64,000 nucleotides of DNA from Dermatophagoides farinae (GCF_024713945.1 NC_134679.1:6949001-7013000); one strand, 5' to 3'; numbered from the stretch's first letter, positions 10,998 through 24,376 are shown. Notes: generated by a model not told the origin, from the letters alone. Numbers and translations are program-made.

Positions 10998-11309
10998 TTA
11001 TAAACTAAATGTTGTGGATGAAGAAGAATAACAACCACCACCACCACCACCAGTTTGTTCCTGAAATACTTCTATCACATCTTCTTCTTCCATTTCTAAT
11101 GATTGTGGTGTATCACTATCATCGATTCGACGGCCATCAAATAAGAAACGTAATGATGATAATGGTACACCAACACGATCACTATATGATTTTTTCAGTT
11201 TCGAAAATGATGTTGTTTTCTTCACACGAAAATGTAATTCTGTTGTATCTTGGCCAACAACTTTGATTTTAATATATTCGGGTGAACTTTCTTTTGCGTC
11301 TTCGGCCAT
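10998..11309 (-). CDS. SUMO: Small ubiquitin-related modifier (SUMO)
   Basis: Ubiquitin-like protein conjugated to lysines of target proteins by the UBA2/SAE1-UBC9 pathway. 103 aa, one exon. The start is set at MAEDAKESS (11309), which fits the family; the frame stays open upstream without support. The beta-grasp core is clear: [45 protein letters not shown], then [22 protein letters not shown]. The conjugation Gly-Gly follows QEQT, but here six glycines run on and a 13-residue tail ([11 protein letters not shown] end) must be removed by a SUMO protease. The more SUMO1-like core has no obvious N-terminal VKxE chain-forming site. Neighbours are unrelated in function. Confidence 0.96.
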   Translation of the reverse strand: MAEDAKESSPEYIKIKVVGQDTTELHFRVKKTTSFSKLKKSYSDRVGVPLSSLRFLFDGRRIDDSDTPQSLEMEEEDVIEVFQEQTGGGGGGCYSSSSTTFSL

Positions 11310-13889
11310 ATTCTTGTTTTTGTTTTCTATCGAAATTCGATATACGCAATGACAATAAGTTGTTTTCTTCTTCTTGTCGATGACACAATTCCGAATTTTG
11401 AAAAGCAGTCGTCCCCCTTGAGTGTTGGTGATTGTCACAAATTCTTGTTCAAATCACGATATTGAATTTATATTCAGGTAAAAAACAATTAGATCTAGAA
11501 AAAAAATGCAATTTTTTGATAAATAAAGAAATGAGATATGAGATACAAACAAAGCAAAGACACAAACACACACAGACAGTACACGCAAACTATAACACAC
11601 AATGAGAAAAATCCATAAATGTTGGCCTTTGGCACAGAGAATGAAAAAAAACAATCGATACTCTGAACAGCGGTATCGATAGTTATCGTCAGTTTTAAAT
11701 TGAAAAAATTACTCACATTGAAGGGAGGGGGAGAAAGAAAATTCTAGAATTTTTTTTTTTAAATTAATTGATTGTTTTTAATTAATTTTAAATTAAATTC
11801 AACCGATTGATGGTATTGAATTGATTGATAAATCTGGGTACTACCTAATTTCGTCAAAAAATAAAAATTTGGAAATCGATCAATAAAATTCAAAGGAAAA
11901 TGAGAACATTCTCAGTACATTTTTCACCCCTCTATCATGTATAAAAATGAGGGTTCTGTTTTTTTCACAAATTTTTTTTGTTCTTTGAGCATGCTCAAAA
12001 TAAAGTCCCTCGGTAACAACCATGAACACGAACATGCCGCCATATTTTTTGAAGTCACACTTCTATCAGGAGAAAAAAATTACTACTACTCCCATTCCAT
12101 TTCATGTATCGATTATAATTGGTTGACATACGAATGCTACTACCTAACTTGATTAAATTAACCAATTAAGATTGAAACATTTATACCACTACAACCACAA
12201 CGGTTTTTTGCAGCAAATATAATAGCAGTAGTCAAGAAATGTGTGAAAAATATTTCTGTTACCGCCCTCTTGTAACAACGATATGTACACCATCTAGTGT
12301 ATAAGGTTCATAATAAAATCTCGTTAGTTTTTTTTCTTGTTTTTCAGCCTGTATGTGCCACAAATAAACATTTTCAACCGTGTGAATGTTGTAGCGAGTC
12401 AGAACGGCCCACGGTTGTGTGTGTGCACACAGAGACAGCTTTGAGTTTAATATTGTTCTAGCTGTGCCTTCTTTTTATTGTGTTGGTGGCTGATTTTTTT
12501 TCTCGTTCGTCGTTTTTTTGGGTTTTGGTTTTTGGATTTGTAATAATTTTTTTTGCTTTTTTTCTTTTTTTTGGTTTGTTTGCTCTCCACACTGCGTCGC
12601 TTGCCCTCGCTTGTTTGATCATCATCATAATCGTTGATCGTTGGTCGTCTTCGATAGAAAATTACGACATATTTATTTATTTTTTTTCAAATATTTATTT
12701 CAATTTCTGTGTGTATGTGTTTGATTAATTATATTCCATCATCTTCATCCTTCAAATTGATTTTTTTAATTTTTTTCCGCAAAAAATAAATAAAGCAAAT
12801 TCGTTTGATGAATATGACTATGAAATCAATTTCTGATCAATCAAAATAAAATTTCTTGCATCAATTTGTCAAAAAAAAACTAGCAATCAATTTTGTATTC
12901 ACCTGAATTTTTCTCATCAATATTATTATTCCTGCGCCAATTACATATGCAACATATAAGAATTGAATTAGAATAGATTGAATTTTTTATGCAAACAAAA
13001 TTCATTTGATATTTTGTGTGTTTGATGGATATTTGGTGTGTGCATCCATTTGAATTGTTTATCGCTTTTTTCGTCTTCTTCATAACTAACTAAATGAAAT
13101 GAAATGGAATAGAATTCGATTGAAAAGTTGATTCGGCCATTTTGTTACTTTTTTCGCGTACATCATCATCAATCATTAATTTTCTTTGATGAAATGTTTA
13201 AAATTTAGCCACACTTTTTTACATGGTATGTTGCCACATTTTCCAATGTTTTAATAAGAATTCTATTGAAAATTGAAAAAGAAATTATGATAATTTTGAT
13301 TTGAAAAATTTTTTTTCAAAAAAAAAAACAAATTCTAAATATTTGTACATAGATTTTATGAATGATCCCTTCATTTGATTTGTTTTTTCATTTGAGTCAC
13401 GAATCAACAACGTCAACGGTTTCGTATAAATGTTATACTCGTATATGACTGGTTTATGAATTGTGGCGGTTATTTTGAATTTAACCAATCAAAGTTTATG
13501 TCACCGCCTATCTATTTTCATTACGTGCTTTGCACGTTTTTTTCTACTAACAAAATATATGTGTTGCCGCTTGTAAAAATATTGCGCGGCTTTTGATTTC
13601 GCGGCATTTTTTTCTTCTGCTTTGCCCATTTGCTTATATTTCTACATATTTTATTTATGGAATCGTTTTTTTTTTATTCAAAATAGATAAAACATTGATC
13701 GACGTTCTACAATTATCATCATCATCATCATCGATGATTCGAAATCAATCACTTATTGATTATCATCATCATAGGCTTTGATTATTTGAAATCCAGTCAA
13801 ATCAAAAATTGATTGTTGTCACTGATTATATACTACATTCTACATACGATATACGATAGTCATATTTAATTCATTAGATTGTAGACACA
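11310..13889. other. Divergent intergenic region SUMO / RAD21 (2.6 kb)
   Basis: No protein gene supported; open frames here are short and T-rich. Expected to contain the SUMO promoter (above 11309) and the RAD21 promoter. Notable non-coding items are a YY1-like GCCGCCATATT near 12035, a perfect TGTTAC/GTAACA inverted repeat (12257-12277) beside two CTCF-like cores (about 12263-12302), a decamer GGCGGTTATT at 13465-13474 with CCAAT nearby, and a hairpin ACGTGC-TTT-GCACGT at 13523-13537 followed by a T-run. All regulatory roles are inference. Confidence 0.5.
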
Positions 13890-16430
13890 ATGTTTTATTC
13901 GGTATTTGTATTGGGCAAAAAAGGCCCATTAGCACGTGTTTGGTTGGCCGCTCATTGGGATAAGAAAATAACGAAAGCACAAATTCTTGAGACAAATATC
14001 GTTGAAAGTGTTGATTCAATACTTCAGCCAAAAGTAAGTAGTTTTTTTGAAATTGTATATTTATTTAATTAATTTATATCTTATTTTCACTGACAATTTA
14101 AGATTAAATTATCATTGCGAACATCTTCACATCTATTGCTTGGTATTGTACGAATATATTCGCGTAAAGCATTATATCTATTACAAGATTGTCAAGATGC
14201 TGCATTTAAAATTAAATCAGCGTTTCGACCTGGTGTTGTTGATTTACCGGATGGTAAAACTGAAGCTGCAATTAGTGCAATTACCTTGCCGGAAATGTTT
14301 GATTTTATCAACGATTTTGATTTGATGGCTGAACCACAATTACATATGGAAGCACCACCAACAACTACAGCAAATATTCGCAATATTACATTGGTTGAAG
14401 ACATTAGTTCGCTTCATGTGGATGATCCACTAATGATGAATGATGTACGTGATTGGAGTGAAATTGGATCAATTGGTGGTGGATCCATAAACATTAAAGA
14501 TTCTGCGGATCATACATTAAACGATAGTGGTATATCATTGAAAAATAATAATATCGATCTTTTCGATCGTCCTGCATTGGATGATGGTTTTGGTGGACAA
14601 TTAGGTGTTGGTATTGTTGACGATGTTGATGCTGATGATGTATTCAATATGCCAATGCCAGACAATATGAATAAAGATGGTTTGAATATCGAGAATGGTT
14701 TAGGAAATGAAAAAGATAATAATCTAGAAAACAATGCTGTTGGTGGCGGTGGCCAATCACAACATGATGAACCAATGGAAAGACCACATTCAGTTATGTC
14801 GGATACAAGTGATCAAAGTTTTGGTGCACCAGCTTCTTTTGGTGGACCATCAAGTCCGGATTCAACTTTAGGAGATATAGATCCATTCAATTCAATTGCT
14901 GCCGATAATACATTGGTTGGTGAAAATCAATTAAATAATGATGATATTGCTGCTGATGCGAATGGCCAAAATCAAAATGATCAAGCTGATGCAAATCAAT
15001 TATCACAAAATACAATGGTATTGGAACCAATCGATCCACAAATCGGTGTATTGGATAAAAAACGTAAACGTCGCAAAAAAATTGGCATGGTCATCGATGA
15101 AGTGAAAACCTTATCCGGTGAAGAAATGAAAGCACAATTATCCGATACATCAGACATTGTTACGAATTTGGATCTGGCACCACCGAATAAGATGCTTATG
15201 AATTGGAAGAAAACTGGATTAAGTGATAAATTATTCACATTACCAGAAAGATCAATATCAGCTAAAGCATTATATCATTATTATTCAAGGAATTTAATTA
15301 CAAATCGCTATGATGAAATGAAACAAGAAGATGATTTACTTGACGAACGTAACAATATTTATCCATATCAACAAAATGACGATGAGTTTGTCAGACAAAA
15401 TCATCATCAAACATTGAATGGTATATCGGATCCAATGATGGAACCATTGCAACCAATTGATGAATATGAACAACAGCAGCAACAACTGCCATTAGATTCA
15501 TCACCACAACCACCAAGAACACCACGTATTTCAATGAAAAACATGCAATCACCAGCACCACAACGTAAACGTAAAAAAATGGAAGATAAAGAAAATAAAG
15601 ATATTGGTGGTGGTAGTGCTGTTAAAAGACAACGTGAAAATTCAAAATATGATTCGAATAAATTAAACCAAACAACAACAGCAGCAGCAGTAGCAACAAA
15701 CAACAATGAATCAAGAAGTCAAACACCAGCGGCTGTAATGGATTCTAGTAATTTAATGATGATGCACGATAATAGTTCAATACCTGGATTTCGTGATCAT
15801 ACAATAAGCGGTGGTGATTTACATGGTGCTAGCTGGAATCCAATCGACAATAATCAACATCATTATAATGGTAATAAAAATTTGGATCCAAATTTTTTTC
15901 AACAAGATCAACAATCAGAAGAAAATAATGAAGAAGAAGAGGAAGAAGATGATATTTTTGATTATGCTGCACCAATGTCTGTTGGACCGGTATGTTGTTT
16001 GCTTTGTGTGTTTGTTTAATTTTTTAATGTTTTTTTTTGCCCAATTTATTAGGCAGAAGAAATGTTGCCGGATGAAACTGTGGATCAATATGAAGAACGA
16101 ATACGAACAAAGCGTTCAAATCTTTTACTGAAATATATGGCAGTACAACTGGAAGATAATGGTCATATACAATTTACTAATCTTGTTCGTAACAATAAAC
16201 GAAAATTGGTCAGTGTTTTATTTCGTTGTTTTTTTTGTAATTTGTGATATTTACATTTTAATTTTTCTCATTTGTTCCAACAGGTTGCCCAAAAATTTTA
16301 TGCATTATTGGTGTTGAAAAAACAGATGGCTATTGAATTATATCAAAATGCTGAAATGCCATATTCAGAATTGATTGTAACAAAAGGACAAAAATATGAT
16401 GAACATATGGTATCGACGACGGTATCATGA
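13890..16430 (+). CDS. RAD21: Cohesin kleisin subunit RAD21/SCC1
   Basis: Alpha-kleisin that closes the SMC1-SMC3 cohesin ring and is cut by separase at anaphase. Four exons: 13890-14033, 14103-15989, 16053-16208, 16284-16430; introns 69, 63 and 75 nt; product 777 aa, longer than human (631). The SMC3-binding N-terminal domain (1-100) is strongly conserved: [26 protein letters not shown] cut short here, then [35 protein letters not shown] and [11 protein letters not shown]. The middle is Asn/Asp-rich and disordered, with basic nuclear-localisation-like patches KKRKRRKK and QRKRKK. The C-terminal winged helix that binds SMC1 spans exons 3-4 ([31 protein letters not shown]...[13 protein letters not shown]). 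No truncation or missing domain is visible. Confidence 0.96.
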
Positions 16431-17545
16431 TTGAAATTGATTGTCTTGGATAAAAATGGAATCTCTTTCTCTATGGATCTTCCTCATATTACACACACAC
16501 ACACTCATATTGTATTTCTATGTATACATCGATTATTACATCAGTGGCAACAATTTTTTTCCTCATCATCATCATCATCCATACATTTGCATTACACAAA
16601 TGGACAATTTTTTCTTATTCTTATTTCAAATTTGACAATTTATTATTATTATTATATTGCCAGAAAAAACATCAACTATATTCAATTATTTCACACTTAT
16701 ATTTTCAATTTTTTTTAATTCACTTTCTTGAAAAAAATACATTGAATTTTCTGAAAAATATTTTCTCTCTTTCCAACTTTCTCATCGTTCGTCGTGCTAC
16801 AGATGTAACACACACACACCACGCATTCATTTATTCATCACGATAATTTTTTTGTCATAGACAAGCGAATATTAACATTGTTATCTCCGAATCTATCTAT
16901 CTAATCTCAATCGATAAATTGAATTATTAGAATTATTCACAAAAACATTGACATTGGCGACATTTTTTTCTGTAAATAATATTGTCATTTCATTACAAAT
17001 TTTTTTTTCTTCATTCACTTCGATTTTCACGGAAATTTTTATCGAAGAAAATATAGGCGCACCACCAATTTTAGCAGACAATTTAAATAAATAAATTTCA
17101 CATTGATCACATTATATGATGTAGATGATCGGATAGTTGTGGAAATTTTTTTTTCCTTTTTTAACTTATTTGTATTGTATAAGATTTTTGAATCATCAAT
17201 CGATTGATTGATGAGTTAACCAATCTCATATGATGACAATAATAATAAAAAAATTTGAATACAGCATGCACACACACACACACAAACAACAATGATGATG
17301 ATTAATAATAATAAAATTCCATATTTATTTATTACGAAAATTGATGATGATGATGATTTTTATTTTTGGTTCAAATTTTTTTATGCAAAAAAAGGATTTC
17401 CTGTGAATTTTCTCATCGATACTATCGATTGTTGTGTGTGTGTGTGTGTGACTGTGTGTTGTCAATCAATGTAATTGAGTTTATTTTTATCCGACTAATC
17501 GAATTGGATTGGATTGTCGAGTTCGGATCATCGGAAAACGAAATA
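16431..17545. other. Intergenic region RAD21 / MOCS2A
   Basis: No gene seen. It should hold the RAD21 3' UTR and the MOCS2A promoter. Contains short CA runs (16491-16503, 17269-17283), a GT run (17432-17448) and many T tracts. Confidence 0.5.
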
Positions 17546-17875
17546 ATGGATTCTACACCACCCATCAACGCCAACACTCAAGTTGAAGTATCGATTTTAG
17601 CTTTTGCCGGTGCTAAAGATTTATTACGAAAATCTTTTGAGGTCAATGAATCAAATGATTGTAATAATAGTGAAATACGATTAACAATACCATCATATTG
17701 GTCTCAAGCATATGATTTACGAAGATTTTTATGTCGAAATAAATGGCCACAATTGGAACGAATTGAACAAAATATTGCCATAGCATTGAATCTCAAATAT
17801 CTACCGCTAGATGAATCGGTAGAAATTAATTCTGGTGATACGCTGGCATTGATACCACCAATTTCGGGTGGTTGA
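17546..17875 (+). CDS. MOCS2A: Molybdopterin synthase sulfur carrier subunit (MOCS2A / MoaD-like)
   Basis: Ubiquitin-like sulfur carrier of molybdopterin synthase; with MOCS2B it converts cyclic pyranopterin monophosphate to molybdopterin. 109 aa, one exon. The family signature is the C-terminal end LALIPPISGG, whose last glycine is thiocarboxylated by MOCS3. Other matches are the N-terminal strand VEVSILAFAGAKDLL and the segment IAIALNLKYLPLDESVEINSGDTLALIPP. The start is the ATG at 17546 (MDSTPPINANTQ). In vertebrates MOCS2A and MOCS2B overlap on one bicistronic mRNA, but no MOCS2B frame follows here. Confidence 0.93.
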   Translation: MDSTPPINANTQVEVSILAFAGAKDLLRKSFEVNESNDCNNSEIRLTIPSYWSQAYDLRRFLCRNKWPQLERIEQNIAIALNLKYLPLDESVEINSGDTLALIPPISGG

Positions 17876-17945
17876 ACTTTTATGTGTGGTATTTATTCAT
17901 CTATTTTTTTTTTGTTTTTAAAAATTTTATCAAATTTCAAACTAA

Positions 17946-17972
<27 letters not shown>
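17946..17972. repeat. (TC)n microsatellite
   Basis: About 13 perfect TC dinucleotides just downstream of MOCS2A, probably in its 3' UTR or 3' flank. Confidence 0.9.
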
Positions 17973-17976
<4 letters not shown>

Positions 17977-20900
17977 ATAACATAGTTGTATTTAAAGAAA
18001 AAATGTTTTAAACTAAATTTTTGTTTGAAAATAAAAAAAAATCGGATTCTTACAACAACATCAAAAATGATGCCTATAAAAATTTCAATGTTTCGGTAAA
18101 TTGATTTTTGTGTTTATTTTTGGAAGCCAAAAGAATTTGAATTTGAAATTCAAACTGTGAGCCAAACAAAATCGAAACTATTCAAATCGATTTATTTGTT
18201 ATTTTCGTATTCATCGACTATAATTGATGACCTTGTCATGTCGTGTATATTTTAATACCGACAAATGAATATAGCAATTCATCGAAAGAAAAAACCGGGT
18301 TTCAGATTATCATCATCCGAAAGTCATCATCATCATATTGCAATGTTCGACGACTGCGGCGACGACGACGATTATTGCATCAAGTTGAGTCGACTCTTGG
18401 AGAGATTTGTTTGTTTATTTCTGTGTGCATATTGGATACATATCAATGATGGCCGTAACTTTTTTTCGTGTGTGTAGATCAACTACGGCGTCGGCGTCAT
18501 CGTTTATCAACAATTTATATTTTGGTTTCTTTGAAAAAGAAAAAACCAGCGCCCGGCATTGCCACATTGCACCATTCATTCATTCCCATTCATAGCACCG
18601 AAGAAAAAACAGAAAACAGAAACTCCAGAGATGACTTTCGTTCGAACGACATATATATGATTCATTCCATTCAATTCAATTCAATTCAACACAACAGACT
18701 TGACTCGACGAAAAACAAATGTTTGTTGTGAAACGATCAAGGAATTTTTTTTACTAAACCAAGAAAATGAAGAATTCTCTTAAAATTCGGCGCATGTAAA
18801 TGATAACAACAAAAACAAAAAAAAAACTTGGTTGTGGTGGTGGTAGCCAACAGTTGCAATACCGTGGTGCTGCTGCTGCTGCTTCTTTTGTTGTTGAATA
18901 CACACAACAATCAAATTTTCCATGTCATTATCATTATCATCATCATCATCGTTTGTTTATTTTGATTTTGTTTCTGTTCGTTTGTTCGTTCGTGTTGTTT
19001 TTAATTCATACTACTAAACAACCAAAAGAAGATTCTTCAGCGATATAGACACACAGCATCATTTCATTTGACATTGCAAAAAAGCCGCATTACTACTGTC
19101 AAATACACAGAATTCATATTTCAATTTTTCAAAACATCGTCGACCATTCAATGAGTGGTTGTTGTTGTTGTTTTTGTATTTCAATGTTTTCATTTTAATC
19201 TCCAAACAGAAGAAGAGAGACACATGTCTAGTCGTGTGTGTTTGTATATGGTTAATATCGTTCGTCAATGAAAGAAAAAGAGAGAGAGAGAAAGATAAAA
19301 AGAGAATGAAATAATTTTGTGGTATATAACTTGGTAGTATAGTTTCAATGTTATAAATGTTTTGTTTTCAAGATTGGTGTCCTGTGCCTGTTTTTTTTTC
19401 TCATTCGAATCAATATTTTTGAATGTCAATGGATTGATGGATGAAGTTTTGACCAAAATGATTCAATCATCATCATCAGAACTATTTATCGGTTGTCGTC
19501 GTTGACAACCAATCGACAACATTACGTGTGTGTGTGTGTTAAAAACATAATCGAGCTTATTATTATCAAAATGTCAAAAAAATTCAAACTTTCATTACAG
19601 CTAAATACAAGGTAGGATATTTCATATGATCATCAATTGAAAACAATCAATGAAATTAATCAAATTAATGATAATGATGATTTTTGTTTCCAATTTTTCG
19701 ATAGGTAAAAAAATTGTTTGAAAAGAACATTTATTTTCTACCACTGCTACTACTACTACTACTGCTACAAGATTTTCGATTAATGGCCATTGATTTTGAT
19801 CAATCAATCAATCATTCGTGAAGACAATATATTGGACAATTAATAAAAAAAAGTAGAAATCAATAAAATTGATCATCATCATCATTATAATCGATGTTTG
19901 AATTCATCTACAATGAAACTATACATCAACCATTATTAGCGAATACTAAGATATTTTTTCTTTTCATGATTTTCAAGGGGAACAAGTTTTTCAATTATTA
20001 TTCATGACCAAACTTGGAAGAGAACAAAACAAAACAAAACAAAACTTTCTTTCGTTCGTTCGTTTGTTGATTTATTCAAAAGTTGGATTCATATGAGAAT
20101 CGTTTATATGTGTGTTTTGAAAATTGAATCATCGTCATCACAAAATTATTACATAAATCATTTGGCTACAAAAAATTTCAATTGAATCAACACACGCACA
20201 ATCGATGATCGGAAATAATAGTCATCATCATCAGTATAACGAATGAACGAATGTTTTGAAGAAAGCAGAATTTTTTTTTGCTCAATTCACTGTTCATCAT
20301 CACAATAACAAATACCAGACATTGACGTATGTATCATTGTAATCAAATGTGTGTTTGTGTAATCATAATTTTGTTAAAAAGAAAAATTCATTTTTTCACC
20401 CCCTCTATCCCATTCTCTTTCTTATTCAAAACGAAAAAACATTCGCTAAATCAAATGATTTTTTCCCAATAATCATCATTAGTGGAAATTGACTAATTGT
20501 GGATTTCCTGGTTTGTTGTCGTTTGTTTCATTTTTGTATTTTAGTCTGGTTCGTTTATCTTTGTGTGTGTGTGTGCGTTTTGTTTTTGTAAAGTTTGAAT
20601 TTTTTTTCTGCAAATTCATCGCCATCCATCTATAGTTACGCATATGACAACATTCATTGTATTTGGATGATACATTTCATTTCCTCACAATCACCAAATC
20701 AACAAACACAAAGGTAAGATTCAAATGTTTTTATTTGGATTTTTTTTTTGTTCGACGTAGTCTTCGACCATATTATACCACATTTACCAGCCATCGTCTT
20801 TTGGTTTTTGGGATGGGCACCAAAATTGTCCACAGTTTTTTCTTTTGTGTGTGTGTGTTTGCTTGTATGATTGACAAATGAAAGAAAAAGTGAGAAAAAT

Positions 20901-23900
20901 CATTTATTTGGTTTATTATGCAGAATATTATAGAATTTACATTCATTCATCCACTTCTGCTTCTTCTGTTGCTGTCATGTGATAATAATAACATAGATTT
21001 GACCCGGTGTGTTTTTTTTTTCATTTTGATCAAATTATTCTCTATCATTCTTTAAAAGATTTTTATTATTAACGGTATGTTGTGTGTGTGTGTGTTTGTG
21101 TTTGTGTAATATTCTAGCCCATTTAACCACATTCTACCTGTACATTCTATTTTTTTCATGTCTAATTTGTTTTCTATAATTCACATTATCATTATGATGA
21201 TGATTATTTTCATTGTTTTTTTTTGGGTGTAGCAGCGAAAAAGAATTGGAATATTCTCGATCTATTTGTTGGTTTAATGTAGAATGATGAATTTCAATAG
21301 GTGGACAACCTGTCCAATGTGTTTTGGTTATGAATTTTGTTGTTGTTCTATGAACAAGGTTTTAGTTTATAATTTATTCAATTCGATTACAATTGTTTTT
21401 TTTGTCTAAACCAATTGCCAAGTCATGTCACCGAATGTAATTTATCGAATTGAAAAAAAATGACGATGATGATGGTATGAAAAAAAACAAAAAAAAATCA
21501 AAAATCATCATCATTGTAACATACTTTTTTTTTGCTCTCTCCGAAATACTGTGGTCAAATAATAATGATGATTGTACAGATTTTTTCTTTTTTCTACTGA
21601 TTACATATCCTGATGATGATGAGAATGAAAACTGTTTTCCGTTTTCCGTTTTTTTTTTGAAATTCTAATAATAAAAGTTTTCAATCCTTTTTTTTTTGTT
21701 AAAATTTTTGTTAGTCTTGTATTTCTATTTAATTCAAAATAATATAATTTATATGCTAATCATTGTATAATTGTGTATATGAGATTCTTTTGTTAGAAAA
21801 ATTCCACATTTATAAACAGAATGAATCAATGAATATATGAATGTGATGATCGATTACCACATTCTTTATCATCATCATCATTATTCTGGTTTCAATTTTT
21901 TTTAGCTAGTTTATTGTTGTTCTGGCTGTTGAGATGATGTTTGAATCAATTATCAATTGTCATTGTTATGTACCATTCATCGATAGATGATGATCGATCG
22001 ATTGTACATTACATCATAGCAAACCGAAAAAGGATTATCAATGTCAATGATTTTGTTTCTAAATCGAATTTCGAAATGTTTTATTTTTATTGGTATATTT
22101 CATTTTTAGTTGAAAGATTTTTTTCTTTTGTCAAGTTGCCAAAATTTTATTCGTCATAAACGAAATAAAACACAACAAGGCCAAACAATTAATAAACACA
22201 AATTACCATGGATACCTGTTAATTTTTTTTCGAAAAAAGAAGGCAAATTAAACAAAACCAACGGAAAAAAAATCCATCGACTTTTGTAAATAGAATTGAT
22301 TTTTTTTGTTTTCTTGAATTCATTTACCTTGAAACTATATATTTGTTGTTTTCGATCGATAAACACAAGATAATTATCATTCTCATTTGGCAATGCGAAT
22401 GGACAAAAAGAATTTTTCGTTCAATTATCGATCCATTCGATAAATCAATTCATCATCCTTGAGTCACGAACCTCCTCCTTCACTTCAATATGTGAAGCTC
22501 ATTCTGAAGAATCGGAATTGTTGACAAAATATTTATTGTCGTCGACTTTTCCTGTTTTTTTCGGTTCTGCATGTGAATCTTGTTGGATCGATTTAATTGA
22601 TTTAAGTTTACCTTATTTTTTTGATTCGTATAAATTTAGCCTCCCACTATAAATTTATTCCATGAAGTTCTAATGGTTTTTTTTTAATATTCAGATTTCA
22701 TCGTTCATCAATCTCATTTCACAATATTCTGTATTCAAATTCATTTTTCTGCATTCGATTCAAGTTTGTGTGTATCTTCTTCTGATTAGTTTCGAGGTCA
22801 TTATCATCAATGTTTTTTTAGTTGTTTGTTCTAAAAAAAATCGAAACGAAATGCATCTGGAGCATTTTCAATAATAATTTCGTTTCTAAAAAAAAGAAAA
22901 GTTTTCTTTATTAATTAACCCGAATTTTTTTTCAAATTGAAAACAAAAACTTTTCATTTGGCTGCCCTGTTGCACTTTTTTTTATCAATCAATCAATTTC
23001 TATCTTTATCTACGTTTGTTTCAAGTGGAACAACGTTTTTTTTCAATACACACAAGCAAGAAAACTAACGAAACTAGGAAGCTGACATAGAAACCTTGAA
23101 AATTTTTTTCGTGAATGGATTGATGAAACAAATAATTATTCCTTCGTTTGTTTGTACGATCATCATCACCATAATAATAAAAAAAGACTTTAATTTAATT
23201 ATCAACATATGTATGGTGTTCCATTTATATTTTTAATGATTGCTCGTGTTTATCATTCATTTTGATTATGATGATGATATGATATGATCCAGGATCAATT
23301 TTCTATCCATCTCTCTCTTTCTCTCTGTTCATCATTTCTTTTCTCTTTCCCCTTTTTCTCTGATTGATTTTGATCGGTGTCAAATTTTTCTCTGTGTGTT
23401 TTGAATTGTTCATTGATCATTGTTCGTGTTTTATAATTGTTTTGATCTGATAGATATCTATTCAGTCATTCATTCATTATTTTTGTTGAATGATTAAAAA
23501 AAATCCTAGCAATCATATCCTTCGTCATTTCATTTTACACAATAAAGCAATAATTTTCATCAACATTTCTATTTGAGCATTCTCATTTGAGCATTCAAAT
23601 GCATTTGGCTGGCACACATTCCTTCCTTATTTTATTTTAGAAATTGATGAAAAAAAAATTTCAAGGTCAAATTTATTATTAAATGATAATTTTTCAATCG
23701 ATAAAGATTTTCTTTTTTTTCCACAGAAATATGAAAACTTGTCGGCTGACTTTCTGAAATCTCTCTTTCTCTCACTTTTTCTTTCATTCATTCATTCATT
23801 CACGATAACTGTGTTTTTAAGTCAAATTTAATGGCCGAATTTTTTTTTTTTTTTTGTTCACTGACATAACTTTTTCCACCATGTGGACAACAAAAAGTTT

Positions 23901-23996
23901 GATAAAAACTTGAGTTTTGTCTGTGTGAAACCTTGTTGTTTAGTTTGTTTAGTTTGTGTGTCTATGTGGACCATTCATGTGGCCATACGCACACAT

Positions 23997-24020
23997 CATT
24001 CATTCATTCATTCATTCATT
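23997..24020. repeat. (CATT)n tetranucleotide repeat
   Basis: Six tandem CATT units in the upstream desert; a shorter run of the same unit lies near 23783-23801. Confidence 0.85.
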
Positions 24021-24305
24021 TAGCTAATTTAATCTTGTCACATTTAATGTGTTTGTCTTTTTTTTTTACAATGTTTGTGTGGATCGAAAAAAATTCAATA
24101 TAGCTGCCATGGTTATGTGTATTTTATATGTCAATGTTTTTTTCTCGTTATTTTTTATTATTATTAAATAAATGTCATTTATGCAAAAAAAAACGAGAAA
24201 ATATGAATTATTGTTCATAATGATCAGAGACATTAATAACCACTAACCAGACATATTGTCATCCATTCTTTGCAACTTTTTTTTCTGATGATAAAAACCA
24301 AAACA

Positions 24306-24376
24306 TTTGGCGTTTCCATTTTTTTTTTTTTTTTGTTTTTTGTTGTTTTTTTTTTTGGCGTTTCCATTTTTTTTTT
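24306..24376. repeat. Local tandem duplication with poly-T
   Basis: The segment TTTGGCGTTTCCATT followed by a T-run occurs twice, at 24306 and at 24354, separated by T-rich sequence. It looks like a recent slippage or unequal-exchange duplication. Confidence 0.75.

Noticed and set aside
17366-17545. In-frame extension of MOCS2A upstream of its ATG
   Set aside because: The upstream frame is a GT-microsatellite translation (Cys/Val runs), and the family N-terminus fits the start at 17546.
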